DNA of 64,000 nt, taken from the NCBI GenBank assembly GCA_047921075.1, contig JBLRWS010000003.1, positions 17,847 to 81,846 on the forward strand. The letters run 5' to 3'. The translations under genes and the position numbers were made by a program. The notes under the pieces are model-generated. The model was not told the origin of the DNA and made no database searches. It was given only the letters and a program-made list of their open reading frames with translations. Below, in pieces: positions 1-7,490 of this stretch (position 1 is the stretch's first letter; every line of letters starts with the position of its first letter). The stretch is from JBLRWS01 sp047921075 (GTDB lineage Bacteria > Bacteroidota > Rhodothermia > Balneolales > Balneolaceae).

Positions 1-213
1 CTGGATAAAACGCTGAAACTTGGTCCGCGGGAAAAAGTAGCGATCGCATTTGCCTCCAAAACGGCCATTCCCAAAGGAAAGCCGCTTCGGGAACAGGAGA
101 TGGAGCTGATCATCGATCAGCTGTTTGCCTGTCGCGAGCCGTATCGCGATCCGCTCGATAAGCCAACACTTGTGTACATGTCGCTCGATCAGATAAAAAG
201 TCAGTTCCGGTAG
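1..213 (+). CDS. mutL: DNA mismatch repair protein MutL, C-terminal fragment
   Basis: Only the last 70 codons are in the window; the gene begins upstream. The readable residues include AIPKGKPLREQEMELIIDQL followed by FACREPYRDPLDKPT and LVYMSLDQI. This matches the end of the MutL C-terminal dimerisation domain, where family members read roughly AIKAGxxLSxxEMxxLLxQLFA..xPxxxPxGRPTxVxxSxxEL. MutL couples mismatch recognition by MutS to downstream strand removal. In the usual C-terminal motif the segment is CPHGRPT; here it is DPLDKPT, a modest departure. The stop is TAG at 211-213. The identification rests on a short segment, so it is good but not certain. Confidence 0.78.
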   Translation: MDKTLKLGPREKVAIAFASKTAIPKGKPLREQEMELIIDQLFACREPYRDPLDKPTLVYMSLDQIKSQFR

Positions 214-337
214 TTCCAAAGGGGGAGTGTTTTCCATCCCGACGTTGATTCTTATCTGTTGAAGTCCGTTCTTCGTATATGTTGATTTTTCAATTCAAAA
301 TGGCATCAAAGCGGATGCATTCAACCGGTCCCACCTC

Positions 338-1453
338 ATGAATATTCTGGCCGTGGAGCCGTTCTACAGTGGTTCACACAAGGCATTTTTAAAAGGGCTG
401 AAGGAATTTTCGTCCCACAATGTGATCCCGATTCGCCTGAATTACAAGGGTTGGAAATGGCGTATGCACGGCGATTCGGTAAAACTGGCCGAGATGACCA
501 CCCATGTAGCCGAAGAGATCGATCTGTTGTTGGTGAGCAGTATGACCAACCTGCCCGCGTTTCTGGCGCTTACCAATCCGCGCTTTGCATTTACCCCCAA
601 GGTGATGATGATGCATGAAAATCAGCTTACGCAGCCGATGCCGGAAGGAGAGGAGCGCGATCTGACCTACTGTTATGTCAACTATCTGAGTATGCTTTCT
701 GCCGACCGGCTTCTCTTCTCATCGGCCTTCCATTTGCACGATTTACTGAACGAACTGCCCCGGTTTCTGGATCACTTTCCCGATGATAATAACTACAAAA
801 CCGTCGATCAGATACGGCAAAAGAGCGAAGTGATCTATCCCGGCCTGGATCTCTCGGTGTTCGATGAACAGCCCGATACGCGCGTACAAAATGAAAAGCC
901 GGTAATTGTGTGGAATCAGCGATGGCAATTCGACCGCAATCCGTCACTATTTTTTAAAGTGTTGAACCGGTTGAACGATATCGACCTCGATTTCGAGTTG
1001 ATCTTAGCCGGTGATACCAAACATCAAAAACCGGCGGAGTTCGAAAAAGCGTGGCAGCGTTTTGGAGATCAAATAACGCATTTTGGCTATGTAGATGATG
1101 TCGAAAAATACAGCAAATTGCTGCATAAGGGAGATATTGTAGTCTCTACTGCCACCTATGAATTTTTCTGCGTCGCAATCATGGAAGCGATCTACTGCGG
1201 GTGCCATCCGATGGTTCCTAACCGCCTGCACTACCCGGAGCTGATTCCCGAATCTCTTCATAATCCATTGCTGCACGCTCCGGTACTCTACAACTCCGAG
1301 GATCATCTCTTTCGGATTTTACGGGATCTGCTTACCGGCCAGTCCAGGCCTCTCCCCAAGGCGTCGCTGCAAAACATAAACAAACATCTGGACTGGAAGC
1401 ATCGCATCGGGGAGTTTGATGCTATTTTTGAACGGATGGTCCATTCCGGGTAA
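338..1453 (+). CDS. DUF3524 / tRNA-queuosine alpha-mannosyltransferase-like glycosyltransferase
   Basis: A 371-residue GT-B glycosyltransferase. The N-terminus NILAVEPFYSGSHKAFLKGL and the later MMHENQLTQP and YVNYLSMLSADR segments are hallmarks of the DUF3524 family. Its animal member GTDC1 (QTMAN) transfers mannose from GDP-mannose to queuosine in tRNA-Asp. The C-terminal half carries a glycosyltransferase-4-like nucleotide-sugar domain, with WNQRWQFDRNP near residue 193 and TATYEFFCVAIMEAIYCGC near residue 270, the usual glutamate-containing EX7E-like region. It has no signal peptide and is cytosolic. It stands alone between mutL and the ba3 oxidase operon. The family assignment is firm; tRNA mannosylation in bacteria is inferred from the eukaryotic homologue. 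Confidence 0.82.
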   Translation: MNILAVEPFYSGSHKAFLKGLKEFSSHNVIPIRLNYKGWKWRMHGDSVKLAEMTTHVAEEIDLLLVSSMTNLPAFLALTNPRFAFTPKVMMMHENQLTQPMPEGEERDLTYCYVNYLSMLSADRLLFSSAFHLHDLLNELPRFLDHFPDDNNYKTVDQIRQKSEVIYPGLDLSVFDEQPDTRVQNEKPVIVWNQRWQFDRNPSLFFKVLNRLNDIDLDFELILAGDTKHQKPAEFEKAWQRFGDQITHFGYVDDVEKYSKLLHKGDIVVSTATYEFFCVAIMEAIYCGCHPMVPNRLHYPELIPESLHNPLLHAPVLYNSEDHLFRILRDLLTGQSRPLPKASLQNINKHLDWKHRIGEFDAIFERMVHSG

Positions 1454-1482
1454 TCGTTTGGTGGTCTGATAATCTTTATTAA

Positions 1483-1502
1483 ATTGTCACATCCGATTGT
1501 CA
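1483..1502 (+). repeat. Direct repeat ATTGTCA x2 upstream of the ba3 operon
   Basis: ATTGTCA occurs at 1483-1489 and again at 1496-1502, 13 bases apart, about 90-105 bases before the first oxidase gene. A spacing near one helical turn plus three bases could place two protein half-sites on a similar face of the DNA. The repeat and spacing are seen directly; a regulatory role is a guess. Confidence 0.3.
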
Positions 1503-1503
1503 A

Positions 1504-1523
1504 TTGTAGGGTTTTCCCTACAA
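1504..1523 (+). promoter_or_regulatory. Perfect 8-bp hairpin/operator upstream of the ba3 oxidase operon
   Basis: TTGTAGGG at 1504-1511 is separated by TTTT from its exact complement CCCTACAA at 1516-1523. It lies 50 bases after the glycosyltransferase stop and 67 bases before the subunit IIa start. No T-run follows directly, so a simple intrinsic terminator is less likely than an operator or a 5'-UTR hairpin. A weak terminator for the upstream gene remains possible. Confidence 0.4.
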
Positions 1524-1589
1524 AGCAACTTTTGATAAATCGATATTCTTGAACCATTTCCTCAACCACAACTACAAACGATTCGAGAT

Positions 1590-1718
1590 ATGGAAAACAA
1601 AGACGAAGAACTCGAGGAGTTCACGCCGAAAGGTGCGATCGCCTTTTTTGTTTTATTGATGATCCTTTTTCTGGTCATCTGGTTTGCACTCTATTTTGAA
1701 ATGTTAGGGAGGGTATAG
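1590..1718 (+). CDS. cbaD: ba3-type cytochrome c oxidase subunit IIa (tiny one-helix subunit)
   Basis: A 42-residue protein with an acidic N-terminal tail, the motif EEFTPKGAIAFF, one transmembrane helix (about residues 17-36) and a short basic end. It resembles the one-helix subunit IIa (CbaD) of the Thermus ba3 oxidase, which has the same PKGA entry into its single helix and is about 34 residues long. This helix replaces the first helix missing from the short B-type subunit II. The gene ends 3 bases before the subunit II start, as expected for an operon. The purine-rich segment at its end (GGGAGGG, about 1708-1714) is the ribosome binding site for subunit II. Small size and position make this an easy gene to miss. 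Confidence 0.85.
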   Translation: MENKDEELEEFTPKGAIAFFVLLMILFLVIWFALYFEMLGRV

Positions 1719-1721
1719 CCG

Positions 1722-2198
1722 ATGGATAAATCAGAAAAAATTGCGTTATCCCTCAGTGGATTGCTATTGTTAGTCTTTTTCGGGGCTATTATGTACGCAT
1801 CGGTTGCCCAAAATATTGAGGTGCCCACCTGTATCACCGATGTGGAACCGTTTGCGAAAGACACCCTTTTCCAAACCGGGCCGGATACCTACGAACTGCA
1901 GATGGTAGCCCGTATGTGGGCCTTTAGCCCTTCTACGGTGCGCCTGCCTGCCGGCTCAACGGTGGATCTTTATGTGACGTCTCAGGATATCATTCACGGT
2001 TTCAAAATCGATCGGAAAAACGTGAATTTGATGGCGGTTCCCGGGGCCATCAACTATATGCAGGTCACCTTCAACGAGCCGGGCGAATACCTGTATGCCT
2101 GTCACGAGTTTTGTGGTGCTGCCCACCACGCGATGGCCGGCCGGTTCATCATTGAGGAGGCCGTAGAAGAGCCCGAAATCTTAGGGGAGGTGCGGTAA
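1722..2198 (+). CDS. cbaB: ba3-type cytochrome c oxidase subunit II (CuA subunit)
   Basis: A 158-residue B-type heme-copper oxidase subunit II. It has one N-terminal transmembrane helix (about 8-28) and a periplasmic cupredoxin domain. The binuclear CuA ligands are His92 (IIHGF), Cys127, Glu129 (main chain), Cys131, His135 and Met138 in CHEFCGAAHHAM. Having one helix instead of two is typical of the ba3 class and fits with the upstream subunit IIa. It accepts electrons from a periplasmic carrier and passes them to heme b in subunit I. The stop codon overlaps the next start (TAATG), and the subunit I ribosome binding site GGGGAGGT lies inside its last codons. Confidence 0.93.
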   Translation: MDKSEKIALSLSGLLLLVFFGAIMYASVAQNIEVPTCITDVEPFAKDTLFQTGPDTYELQMVARMWAFSPSTVRLPAGSTVDLYVTSQDIIHGFKIDRKNVNLMAVPGAINYMQVTFNEPGEYLYACHEFCGAAHHAMAGRFIIEEAVEEPEILGEVR

Positions 2199-3889
2199 TG
2201 AATGATCATACGTTTCAGTTTTCACGGTCATCCAAATACCTGAACGCCACACTGATCATCATTCCGATGGTACTGCTGTTTATCGGAGTATATGGCGGTT
2301 TGATGCAGACCCTCTTCCGGGCCGGTATCATCCAGAGCGATCCGTTCGTGGGCGGTGATTACTACAAGGGATTGACCTTTCATGGTGTGCTGAATGCCAT
2401 TGTGTTTACCACCTTCTTTGCGGTTGCACTTGGCAATGCATTGATACCGTACTCTCTTAAAAAGCAACTCAACAGCAAAGTTGCCTGGACATCGGGCGGT
2501 TTAATGCTGCTTGGTTCGGTACTGGCCGCCGTTGTTATTTTGATTGGTGAAGCGACGGTTCTGTACACGTTTTATCCGCCGTTAAAAGCACACCCGCTGT
2601 TTTATGTGGGATTAACACTGCTTGTGGTTGGCTCGTGGCTGGCCTCGGCCAACTGGGTGCCGATGTATCTGCAGTGGCGCAAAGAGAACGAGGGCGAAAA
2701 AACGCCGCTCGCTGTGGTGGGTATGTTCACCACGTTCATCATCTGGTTTATTGCGTCATTGGCTGTGGCGGTAGAAATTCTGTTTATGCTGCTGCCATGG
2801 TCGCTGGGCCTTGTGGATGAGGTAAACGTGATGCTGGCTCGGACACTGTTCTGGTTTTTTGGCCATCCGCTGGTCTATTTCTGGCTGTTGCCGGCATACG
2901 TTATGTATTACGTATTTATGCCGAAGATAGCAGATGGCAAGCTCTACTCCGACATGGCCGGCCGATTGGTATTTATGCTCTTTATCCTTTTCTCCATTCC
3001 TGTGGGCACACACCACCAGTACATGGACCCCGCCATTGGTGCAAACTGGAAATTACTGCACGGTATCTTCACATTTGCGGTTGCACTGCCGAGTTTGATT
3101 ACGGCATTTACACTCGCAGCATCGCTTGAATATGCCGGCCGAAAAAGGGGCGGGAAAGGACTCTTTGGCTGGATGGTCAAGTTGCCCTACTTCGAAAAGG
3201 AGAAGTGGTTTTTTCCGTATCTGATTCTGGGGCTTTTCATCTTCATCTTTGGCGGAATTGGGGGAATTATCAACGCTTCCTACCAGATGAATACCGTGAT
3301 CCATAATACGGCGTGGGTACCGGGACACTTTCACCTGACCGTGGCAGGGCCGGTTTTGCTTGCATTCCTGGGAGGCAGCCTCTATTTGGTTGCGCAGTTT
3401 ATGAACAAGCAGGTACGGCTGAAATGGTGGGCGGTCATTGCACCGTATGTATACACCGTTGGGCTTTTTATTATGTCGTACGGACTAAAAGTGGGTGGCC
3501 TGAAAGGCATGCCGCGACGTACCAATACCGGCGCTTCGTATGCCAACCCTGACAACCTGCTGTACCAGCCCGACTGGATTCCGTACATCGACATTACCGT
3601 GGTAGGCGGTGTGCTGATGTTCATCGGAATTGTGATCTATCTGGTGCCGTTTTTCGCCACAGTTTTTGCAAAAAGCGACTCCACCGATCTCGACTCTACC
3701 GTGCAGTTTCCAATTTCGGAGCCATTGCATGACGAGCCGGCTACTTGGCTGCGTAACTTTAAACCGTTTGTGATTATCGCCATTATACTGATCATTCTGT
3801 CGTACACGCCGGTGATTATAGATGTGATACAGTCAACCTATGGCGGGTCGCTTCCTTATTCACCCAACAGCCCGGTACCGCTACGATAG
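2198..3889 (+). CDS. cbaA: ba3-type cytochrome c oxidase subunit I
   Basis: A 563-residue, about 13-helix catalytic subunit of a B-type heme-copper oxidase, which reduces oxygen to water and pumps protons. Visible ligands are His62 (FHGVLNA, low-spin heme), His223 and Tyr227 (FGHPLVYFW, CuB ligand with the cross-linked Tyr), His272-His273 (THHQYMDP, CuB), and His377 and His379 (VPGHFHL, high-spin and low-spin heme). The HH-QY and VPGHFH contexts are those of the Thermus-like ba3 class, normally a high-affinity enzyme for low oxygen. The gene is cotranscribed with subunits IIa and II and the following SCO gene. The window's second oxidase, caa3, is A-type and lies elsewhere. Confidence 0.95.
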   Translation: MNDHTFQFSRSSKYLNATLIIIPMVLLFIGVYGGLMQTLFRAGIIQSDPFVGGDYYKGLTFHGVLNAIVFTTFFAVALGNALIPYSLKKQLNSKVAWTSGGLMLLGSVLAAVVILIGEATVLYTFYPPLKAHPLFYVGLTLLVVGSWLASANWVPMYLQWRKENEGEKTPLAVVGMFTTFIIWFIASLAVAVEILFMLLPWSLGLVDEVNVMLARTLFWFFGHPLVYFWLLPAYVMYYVFMPKIADGKLYSDMAGRLVFMLFILFSIPVGTHHQYMDPAIGANWKLLHGIFTFAVALPSLITAFTLAASLEYAGRKRGGKGLFGWMVKLPYFEKEKWFFPYLILGLFIFIFGGIGGIINASYQMNTVIHNTAWVPGHFHLTVAGPVLLAFLGGSLYLVAQFMNKQVRLKWWAVIAPYVYTVGLFIMSYGLKVGGLKGMPRRTNTGASYANPDNLLYQPDWIPYIDITVVGGVLMFIGIVIYLVPFFATVFAKSDSTDLDSTVQFPISEPLHDEPATWLRNFKPFVIIAIILIILSYTPVIIDVIQSTYGGSLPYSPNSPVPLR

Positions 3890-3896
3890 CACACCT

Positions 3897-4529
3897 ATGC
3901 AGAGCAGTCGCAGTATAGAACGCACCTTGTTGTTGACGGCTATTGCAGCCGGAACGGTACTCCTTGTACTGCTTTCCGGCTGTGATGAGCTGTCGATAAA
4001 AACATCGTTACAGGGGGAGTCTTACGAACTGGTTAGCCATCATAGCGAAACGGCCACCTTTCCGGGCGATTTTTCAGGGAAGGTTACGCTGGTAGGGTAC
4101 GTCTACACAGCCTGCCCCGATATCTGTCCGATCATCACCTTTAACATGCGTGATATTCAAGATGCGATACCGGATGATCAGCCATTTGCTCTGGCCAGTA
4201 TCTCCTTCGATCCGGATCGGGACACACCCGAGAGGTTGCAGCAATACGCCAAAAGTTTTCGCCTCGGCGATGACAACTGGACGCTGCTTACCGGGGAGAG
4301 GTCTTCGGTAGAACGTGTGTTGCAACGGCTGGAAATCGCCACGATGAAATCTCCAACGCGATTTATGGACGATGGTACACCGATCTATTTTATCGATCAC
4401 AGCGACAAAGTGACGCTTTTAGATGCTGATGGTAACGTGCGAAAAACGTATGTTGCAAGCACGCTCAACACCGACGAAGTGGTACAGGATATTCACACCC
4501 TTTTAAACGAAATAAACCCGAAACATTGA
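3897..4529 (+). CDS. SCO1/SenC/PrrC copper chaperone of the ba3 cluster
   Basis: A 210-residue SCO protein that delivers copper to the CuA site of subunit II. The start at 3897 gives a lipoprotein signal with lipobox LLSGC (Cys29). An in-frame ATG at 3840 also exists but lies inside cbaA and adds a non-signal sequence, so it was rejected. The copper ligands are Cys73 and Cys77 in TACPDICP and a distal His168 in YFIDHSDK. The fold is thioredoxin-like and anchored to the outer leaflet. It starts 7 bases after the cbaA stop, consistent with one operon. A second SCO gene serves the caa3 operon. Confidence 0.9.
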   Translation: MQSSRSIERTLLLTAIAAGTVLLVLLSGCDELSIKTSLQGESYELVSHHSETATFPGDFSGKVTLVGYVYTACPDICPIITFNMRDIQDAIPDDQPFALASISFDPDRDTPERLQQYAKSFRLGDDNWTLLTGERSSVERVLQRLEIATMKSPTRFMDDGTPIYFIDHSDKVTLLDADGNVRKTYVASTLNTDEVVQDIHTLLNEINPKH

Positions 4530-4538
4530 ATGCTGCAT

Positions 4539-4551
4539 ACAGTAATACTGT
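4539..4551 (+). repeat. Perfect palindrome ACAGTA-A-TACTGT before the blue copper gene
   Basis: A 13-base perfect palindrome sits 9 bases after the SCO stop and 43 bases before the blue copper protein start, followed by TTTTAAAT. It could be a repressor or copper-sensor operator giving the cupredoxin its own control. Its short T-run also allows a weak attenuating terminator. Only the symmetry is directly seen. Confidence 0.35.
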
Positions 4552-4593
4552 TTTAAATGTGGCATTCTTAACTCAATACAACAAATCATAAAA

Positions 4594-5151
4594 ATGAAAT
4601 ATTTATCATTAAGTACACTACTCATTGCAGTTTTATTTGCGTTCTCTGCCTGCGGGGGAGAGCAACCTGCACAACAAGCCCAACAGGAAGATGTAACGGT
4701 GGATGATGGCGTCCGAACCATCGATATCATCGGTACCGACAACATGCGCTTTGTAGTGCGTGAAGCCGCCGACGGATTGGTAACCGGCGGAGCTGCCGGC
4801 CGATACATTCTTCTGGAAGCGATTGAAGCCGCACCGGGCGAGGAGATCCGCATTCGGTTAACGACTGAAAGCAATATGCCTCCAACCGCAATGTCGCACA
4901 ATCTGGCCGTTGTAGACCTCGGGACAGACCTTGATCGATTTACCCGAGAAGCACTGCAGGCAGCCGACAACGCGTACATTCCACCCGCAATGGAAGATCG
5001 GGTAATTGCTACCACAGCAATGCTTGGTGCAGGCCAAACGGATACCATTACCTTTACCGTTCCTGAAACGGAAGGCGAGTACGACTACATCTGCAGCTTT
5101 CCGGGCCACTTTCAAGGTGGAATGGTCGGCAAGCTGATTGTGTCAGAATAG
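4594..5151 (+). CDS. Azurin/auracyanin-like blue copper lipoprotein
   Basis: A 185-residue lipoprotein (lipobox FSAC, Cys19) with a Gln-rich linker and a cupredoxin domain. The predicted copper ligands are a His in TAMSHNLAVVDLG and the C-terminal Cys and His in YICSFPGHFQGGM, with Met as a possible axial ligand. In azurin the axial Met is 9 residues after Cys; here the visible Met is at +10, so the axial ligand should be checked. It is a candidate periplasmic electron carrier, plausibly between alternative complex III and the neighbouring ba3 oxidase, as auracyanin is thought to act in Chloroflexi. It follows the SCO gene by 64 bases and is the last gene before a terminator. Confidence 0.85.
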   Translation: MKYLSLSTLLIAVLFAFSACGGEQPAQQAQQEDVTVDDGVRTIDIIGTDNMRFVVREAADGLVTGGAAGRYILLEAIEAAPGEEIRIRLTTESNMPPTAMSHNLAVVDLGTDLDRFTREALQAADNAYIPPAMEDRVIATTAMLGAGQTDTITFTVPETEGEYDYICSFPGHFQGGMVGKLIVSE

Positions 5152-5180
5152 ACTGATATACTCAACATTAACACTTGCAA

Positions 5181-5212
5181 AAGCCCCGATGATACTCATC
5201 GGGGCTTTTTTT
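5181..5212 (+). terminator. Intrinsic terminator of the ba3/blue copper operon
   Basis: AAGCCCCGATGA (5181-5192) and its exact complement TCATCGGGGCTT (5196-5207) form a 12-bp stem with a 3-base loop, followed by a run of T. It lies 29 bases after the blue copper stop. The left arm is preceded by AA only, so function is mainly on the plus strand, but it also separates this operon from the convergent dnaB gene. Confidence 0.93.
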
Positions 5213-5232
5213 GTATACAGATCGTTGACGGG

Positions 5233-6744
5233 TCAGAAAGGTGCGTTATCACCGCCGACACTATGAGGAGGCGGTGGTGTGTCGGTCTCGTCCGGTAGTG
5301 ATGGGAGATTTCCGTCGCCGGAGGGGAGGGAGACAGAATCGTCGGTTTGAGTGAGCTTTTCGAACCGGGCATACTCTTTCACAAAGTACATACGCGAGCT
5401 GCCAATGGGCCCGTTTCGTTGTTTTCCGATAATGAGTTCAGCCAGCCCGGTAGTGGATTGGCCTTCCGGTGTGGTTGTAATGCCGTAGTACTCGGGCCGA
5501 TAGAGAAAACAGACCACATCGGCATCCTGCTCAATGGAACCCGATTCACGTAAATCACTCAGCTGTGGGCGCTTATCACCGCCGCGCTGCTCTACCTGTC
5601 GGCTAAGCTGCGACAGGGCAATGACCGGGATATTCAACTCTTTGGCCAATCCTTTCAGCCCACGGGATATGGTGGCAATTTCCTGCTCCCGACTGCCGAT
5701 ATCTTTGGAGGAGGCGGTCATCAGCTGCAGGTAATCAACTACCAGCAGGCCGATATCGTGCTCACTTTTCAACCGCCTCGCTTTGGTTCGGAGCTCCATC
5801 AGGCTAAGGCCGGGTGTATCATCAATAAAAATTTTGGCGGTAAACAGGCGGCTGGCTGCATCAATCAACCGTTTAAATTCGTCGTCTTTCAGGCGGCCGG
5901 TACGGGCACTTTGCGCATTGATACGGGCTTCCATTGTAAGAAACCGCTGTACCAGTTGCTGAGACGACATTTCCAGACTGAAAATTGCTACGCTGGCTCG
6001 CAGGCTTTCATCTGCATAGAGCACAGCATTTCGGGCAGCGGTAAGGGTAAAAGCGGTTTTACCCATCGAGGGACGGGCTGCAATAATGATTAGGTCGCCC
6101 GGCTGCCAGCCGGAGGTGTAATTGTCTACATCCAGCCCGGAGGGTACACCCGTAATTCCCGATGGTTTGCCGCGAAGCTCCTCCAGATATTGCAGGGTAT
6201 CTTTTAAAATATCGCCGATGGCCTGTGATGCTGCGCGCGACTGAGAGTTGGCAATATCAAAAATCCGTTGCTCGGCTTCATCCAGCACATCCTCGGCATT
6301 GGTGGAGGTGTCGTATGCGTTTTTAATAATATCGTTGCACTGCAAGATAAGCTTACGCTTGATCGCTTTTTCAGAAATAATGAGCGCATGATACTCCACA
6401 TTGGCCGCAGAGCTTACCGACCGGGTCAGGTCCGCTAAATATCCTGCTCCGCCAACCTTGTCAAGGAGATTTTTGTCGCGCAGCTCGCTCTCCACCGTAA
6501 TCAAATCCAGCGGGTTATCACGCTCGTACAGGTCGTGCAGGGTTTCGAAGATGTGACGGTGCGCCTGCTTATAAAAATCGTCGGGCTTTAGCATCTGCAA
6601 GGCTATGGTAGCCGCTTCGTGTTCAATCAACATCGAGCCAAGCACCGCTTCTTCTACCTCTACGGCCTGCGGTGGCACACGTCCGCCGTCGGCAGGGGAT
6701 GAATTGGAAGAATCGGTATAGCCGGAACCGTTCGGCTGAGCCAT
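5233..6744 (-). CDS. dnaB: Replicative DNA helicase DnaB
   Basis: A 503-residue hexameric replicative helicase. The N-terminal primase-interacting domain spans about residues 25-130 (PPQAVEVEEAVLGSMLIE). The RecA-like motor starts near 195, with Walker A ARPSMGKT at 223-230, the Walker B region LLVVDYLQLM and the later ALSQLSRQVEQR segment. The C-terminal tail after about residue 465 is rich in Ser, Pro and Asp and is poorly conserved. There is no intein. A 15-base palindrome (TGAAGAT-G-ATCTTCA, 6790-6804) lies 45 bases upstream of the start. The gene seems to be transcribed alone or at the end of the minus-strand series. Confidence 0.97.
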   Translation of the reverse strand: MAQPNGSGYTDSSNSSPADGGRVPPQAVEVEEAVLGSMLIEHEAATIALQMLKPDDFYKQAHRHIFETLHDLYERDNPLDLITVESELRDKNLLDKVGGAGYLADLTRSVSSAANVEYHALIISEKAIKRKLILQCNDIIKNAYDTSTNAEDVLDEAEQRIFDIANSQSRAASQAIGDILKDTLQYLEELRGKPSGITGVPSGLDVDNYTSGWQPGDLIIIAARPSMGKTAFTLTAARNAVLYADESLRASVAIFSLEMSSQQLVQRFLTMEARINAQSARTGRLKDDEFKRLIDAASRLFTAKIFIDDTPGLSLMELRTKARRLKSEHDIGLLVVDYLQLMTASSKDIGSREQEIATISRGLKGLAKELNIPVIALSQLSRQVEQRGGDKRPQLSDLRESGSIEQDADVVCFLYRPEYYGITTTPEGQSTTGLAELIIGKQRNGPIGSSRMYFVKEYARFEKLTQTDDSVSLPSGDGNLPSLPDETDTPPPPHSVGGDNAPF

Positions 6745-6964
6745 AAACGTTACAGGTAAAAGAGTGAGAAATTACGATCTACGCGTTGCTGAAGATGATC
6801 TTCAACAGTGTCCGTTTGGAGAGTGGCAGCCGTTGGTACGGCAGAATCACAATCGCCAATCTTGTCGTTATCCGGAGCGACCAAAATTCCGGCGACAGAT
6901 GGAACACAAAAGTACTAAATGTGACGTTTAATTTTAAGTAAAGATCGCCTTAAATGTGGGGGAA

Positions 6965-7447
6965 TTACTCTGAAAAATGTCCAACGGTACTGTTGGTGAT
7001 GCGTGCAATGTCAGCGGGTGCAGCTCGAAAAACGTCATAATGCGTACCGGCTGCCGCCCACAGTGCTTTATACTCGAGCAAATCCTTATCAAACAGTGTT
7101 TCAATTGGCTTTTCGAAGCCAACCGGAGGTACACCGCCAATGGCAAATCCGGTGGTTTTGCGTACATAATCTGCATCGGGCCGGGTGATGGAGCAGCCTA
7201 TCTGTTGTTCAACCTTTTGGATGTGAACCCGGTTGGTGCCGCTCATAATCAGGAGAAGCGGCTCTCCTGTATCCTTTCGTTTGAAGATCAGTGATTTTGC
7301 AATTTCAGAAACCGTGCAGCCGAGTGCCGCCGCTGCTTCTGCGGCTGTTTTGGCTGTTTGATTCGTGGTGCGTAATTCGTATTCGATGCGTGCTGCGTCG
7401 AGGGCATCCAACACACGCTGTACCGATGATTTGTGTGGCAGATTCAT
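6965..7447 (-). CDS. YbaK/EbsC-type aminoacyl-tRNA deacylase
   Basis: A 160-residue single-domain protein of the YbaK/ProX superfamily, trans-editing enzymes that hydrolyse mischarged tRNA. Family features are the lysine-containing strand EIAKSLIFKRKDTG near 45-58, the segment RKTTGFAIGGVPPVGF and the acidic, Phe/Asp-rich DLLEYKALWAAAGTHYDVFRAAP toward the C-terminus. The GGVPP loop is the usual substrate-pocket signature. The exact mischarged tRNA (Cys-tRNA-Pro, Ala-tRNA-Pro or other) cannot be told from the sequence. It lies 43 bases downstream of the histidine kinase gene on the same strand. Confidence 0.88.
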   Translation of the reverse strand: MNLPHKSSVQRVLDALDAARIEYELRTTNQTAKTAAEAAAALGCTVSEIAKSLIFKRKDTGEPLLLIMSGTNRVHIQKVEQQIGCSITRPDADYVRKTTGFAIGGVPPVGFEKPIETLFDKDLLEYKALWAAAGTHYDVFRAAPADIARITNSTVGHFSE

Positions 7448-7490
7448 GGAAAAATGTGCAGGTCGTCATTATGTACGTTCATTTCGGGCA

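Noticed and set aside
3840..3896. An earlier in-frame start of the ba3-linked SCO gene
   Set aside because: It lies inside cbaA and puts 19 hydrophilic residues before a good lipoprotein signal.
6790..6804. Palindrome TGAAGAT-G-ATCTTCA upstream of dnaB as an origin element
   Set aside because: It is a single site with no DnaA-box cluster (TTATCCACA-like) around it, so no origin claim is made.
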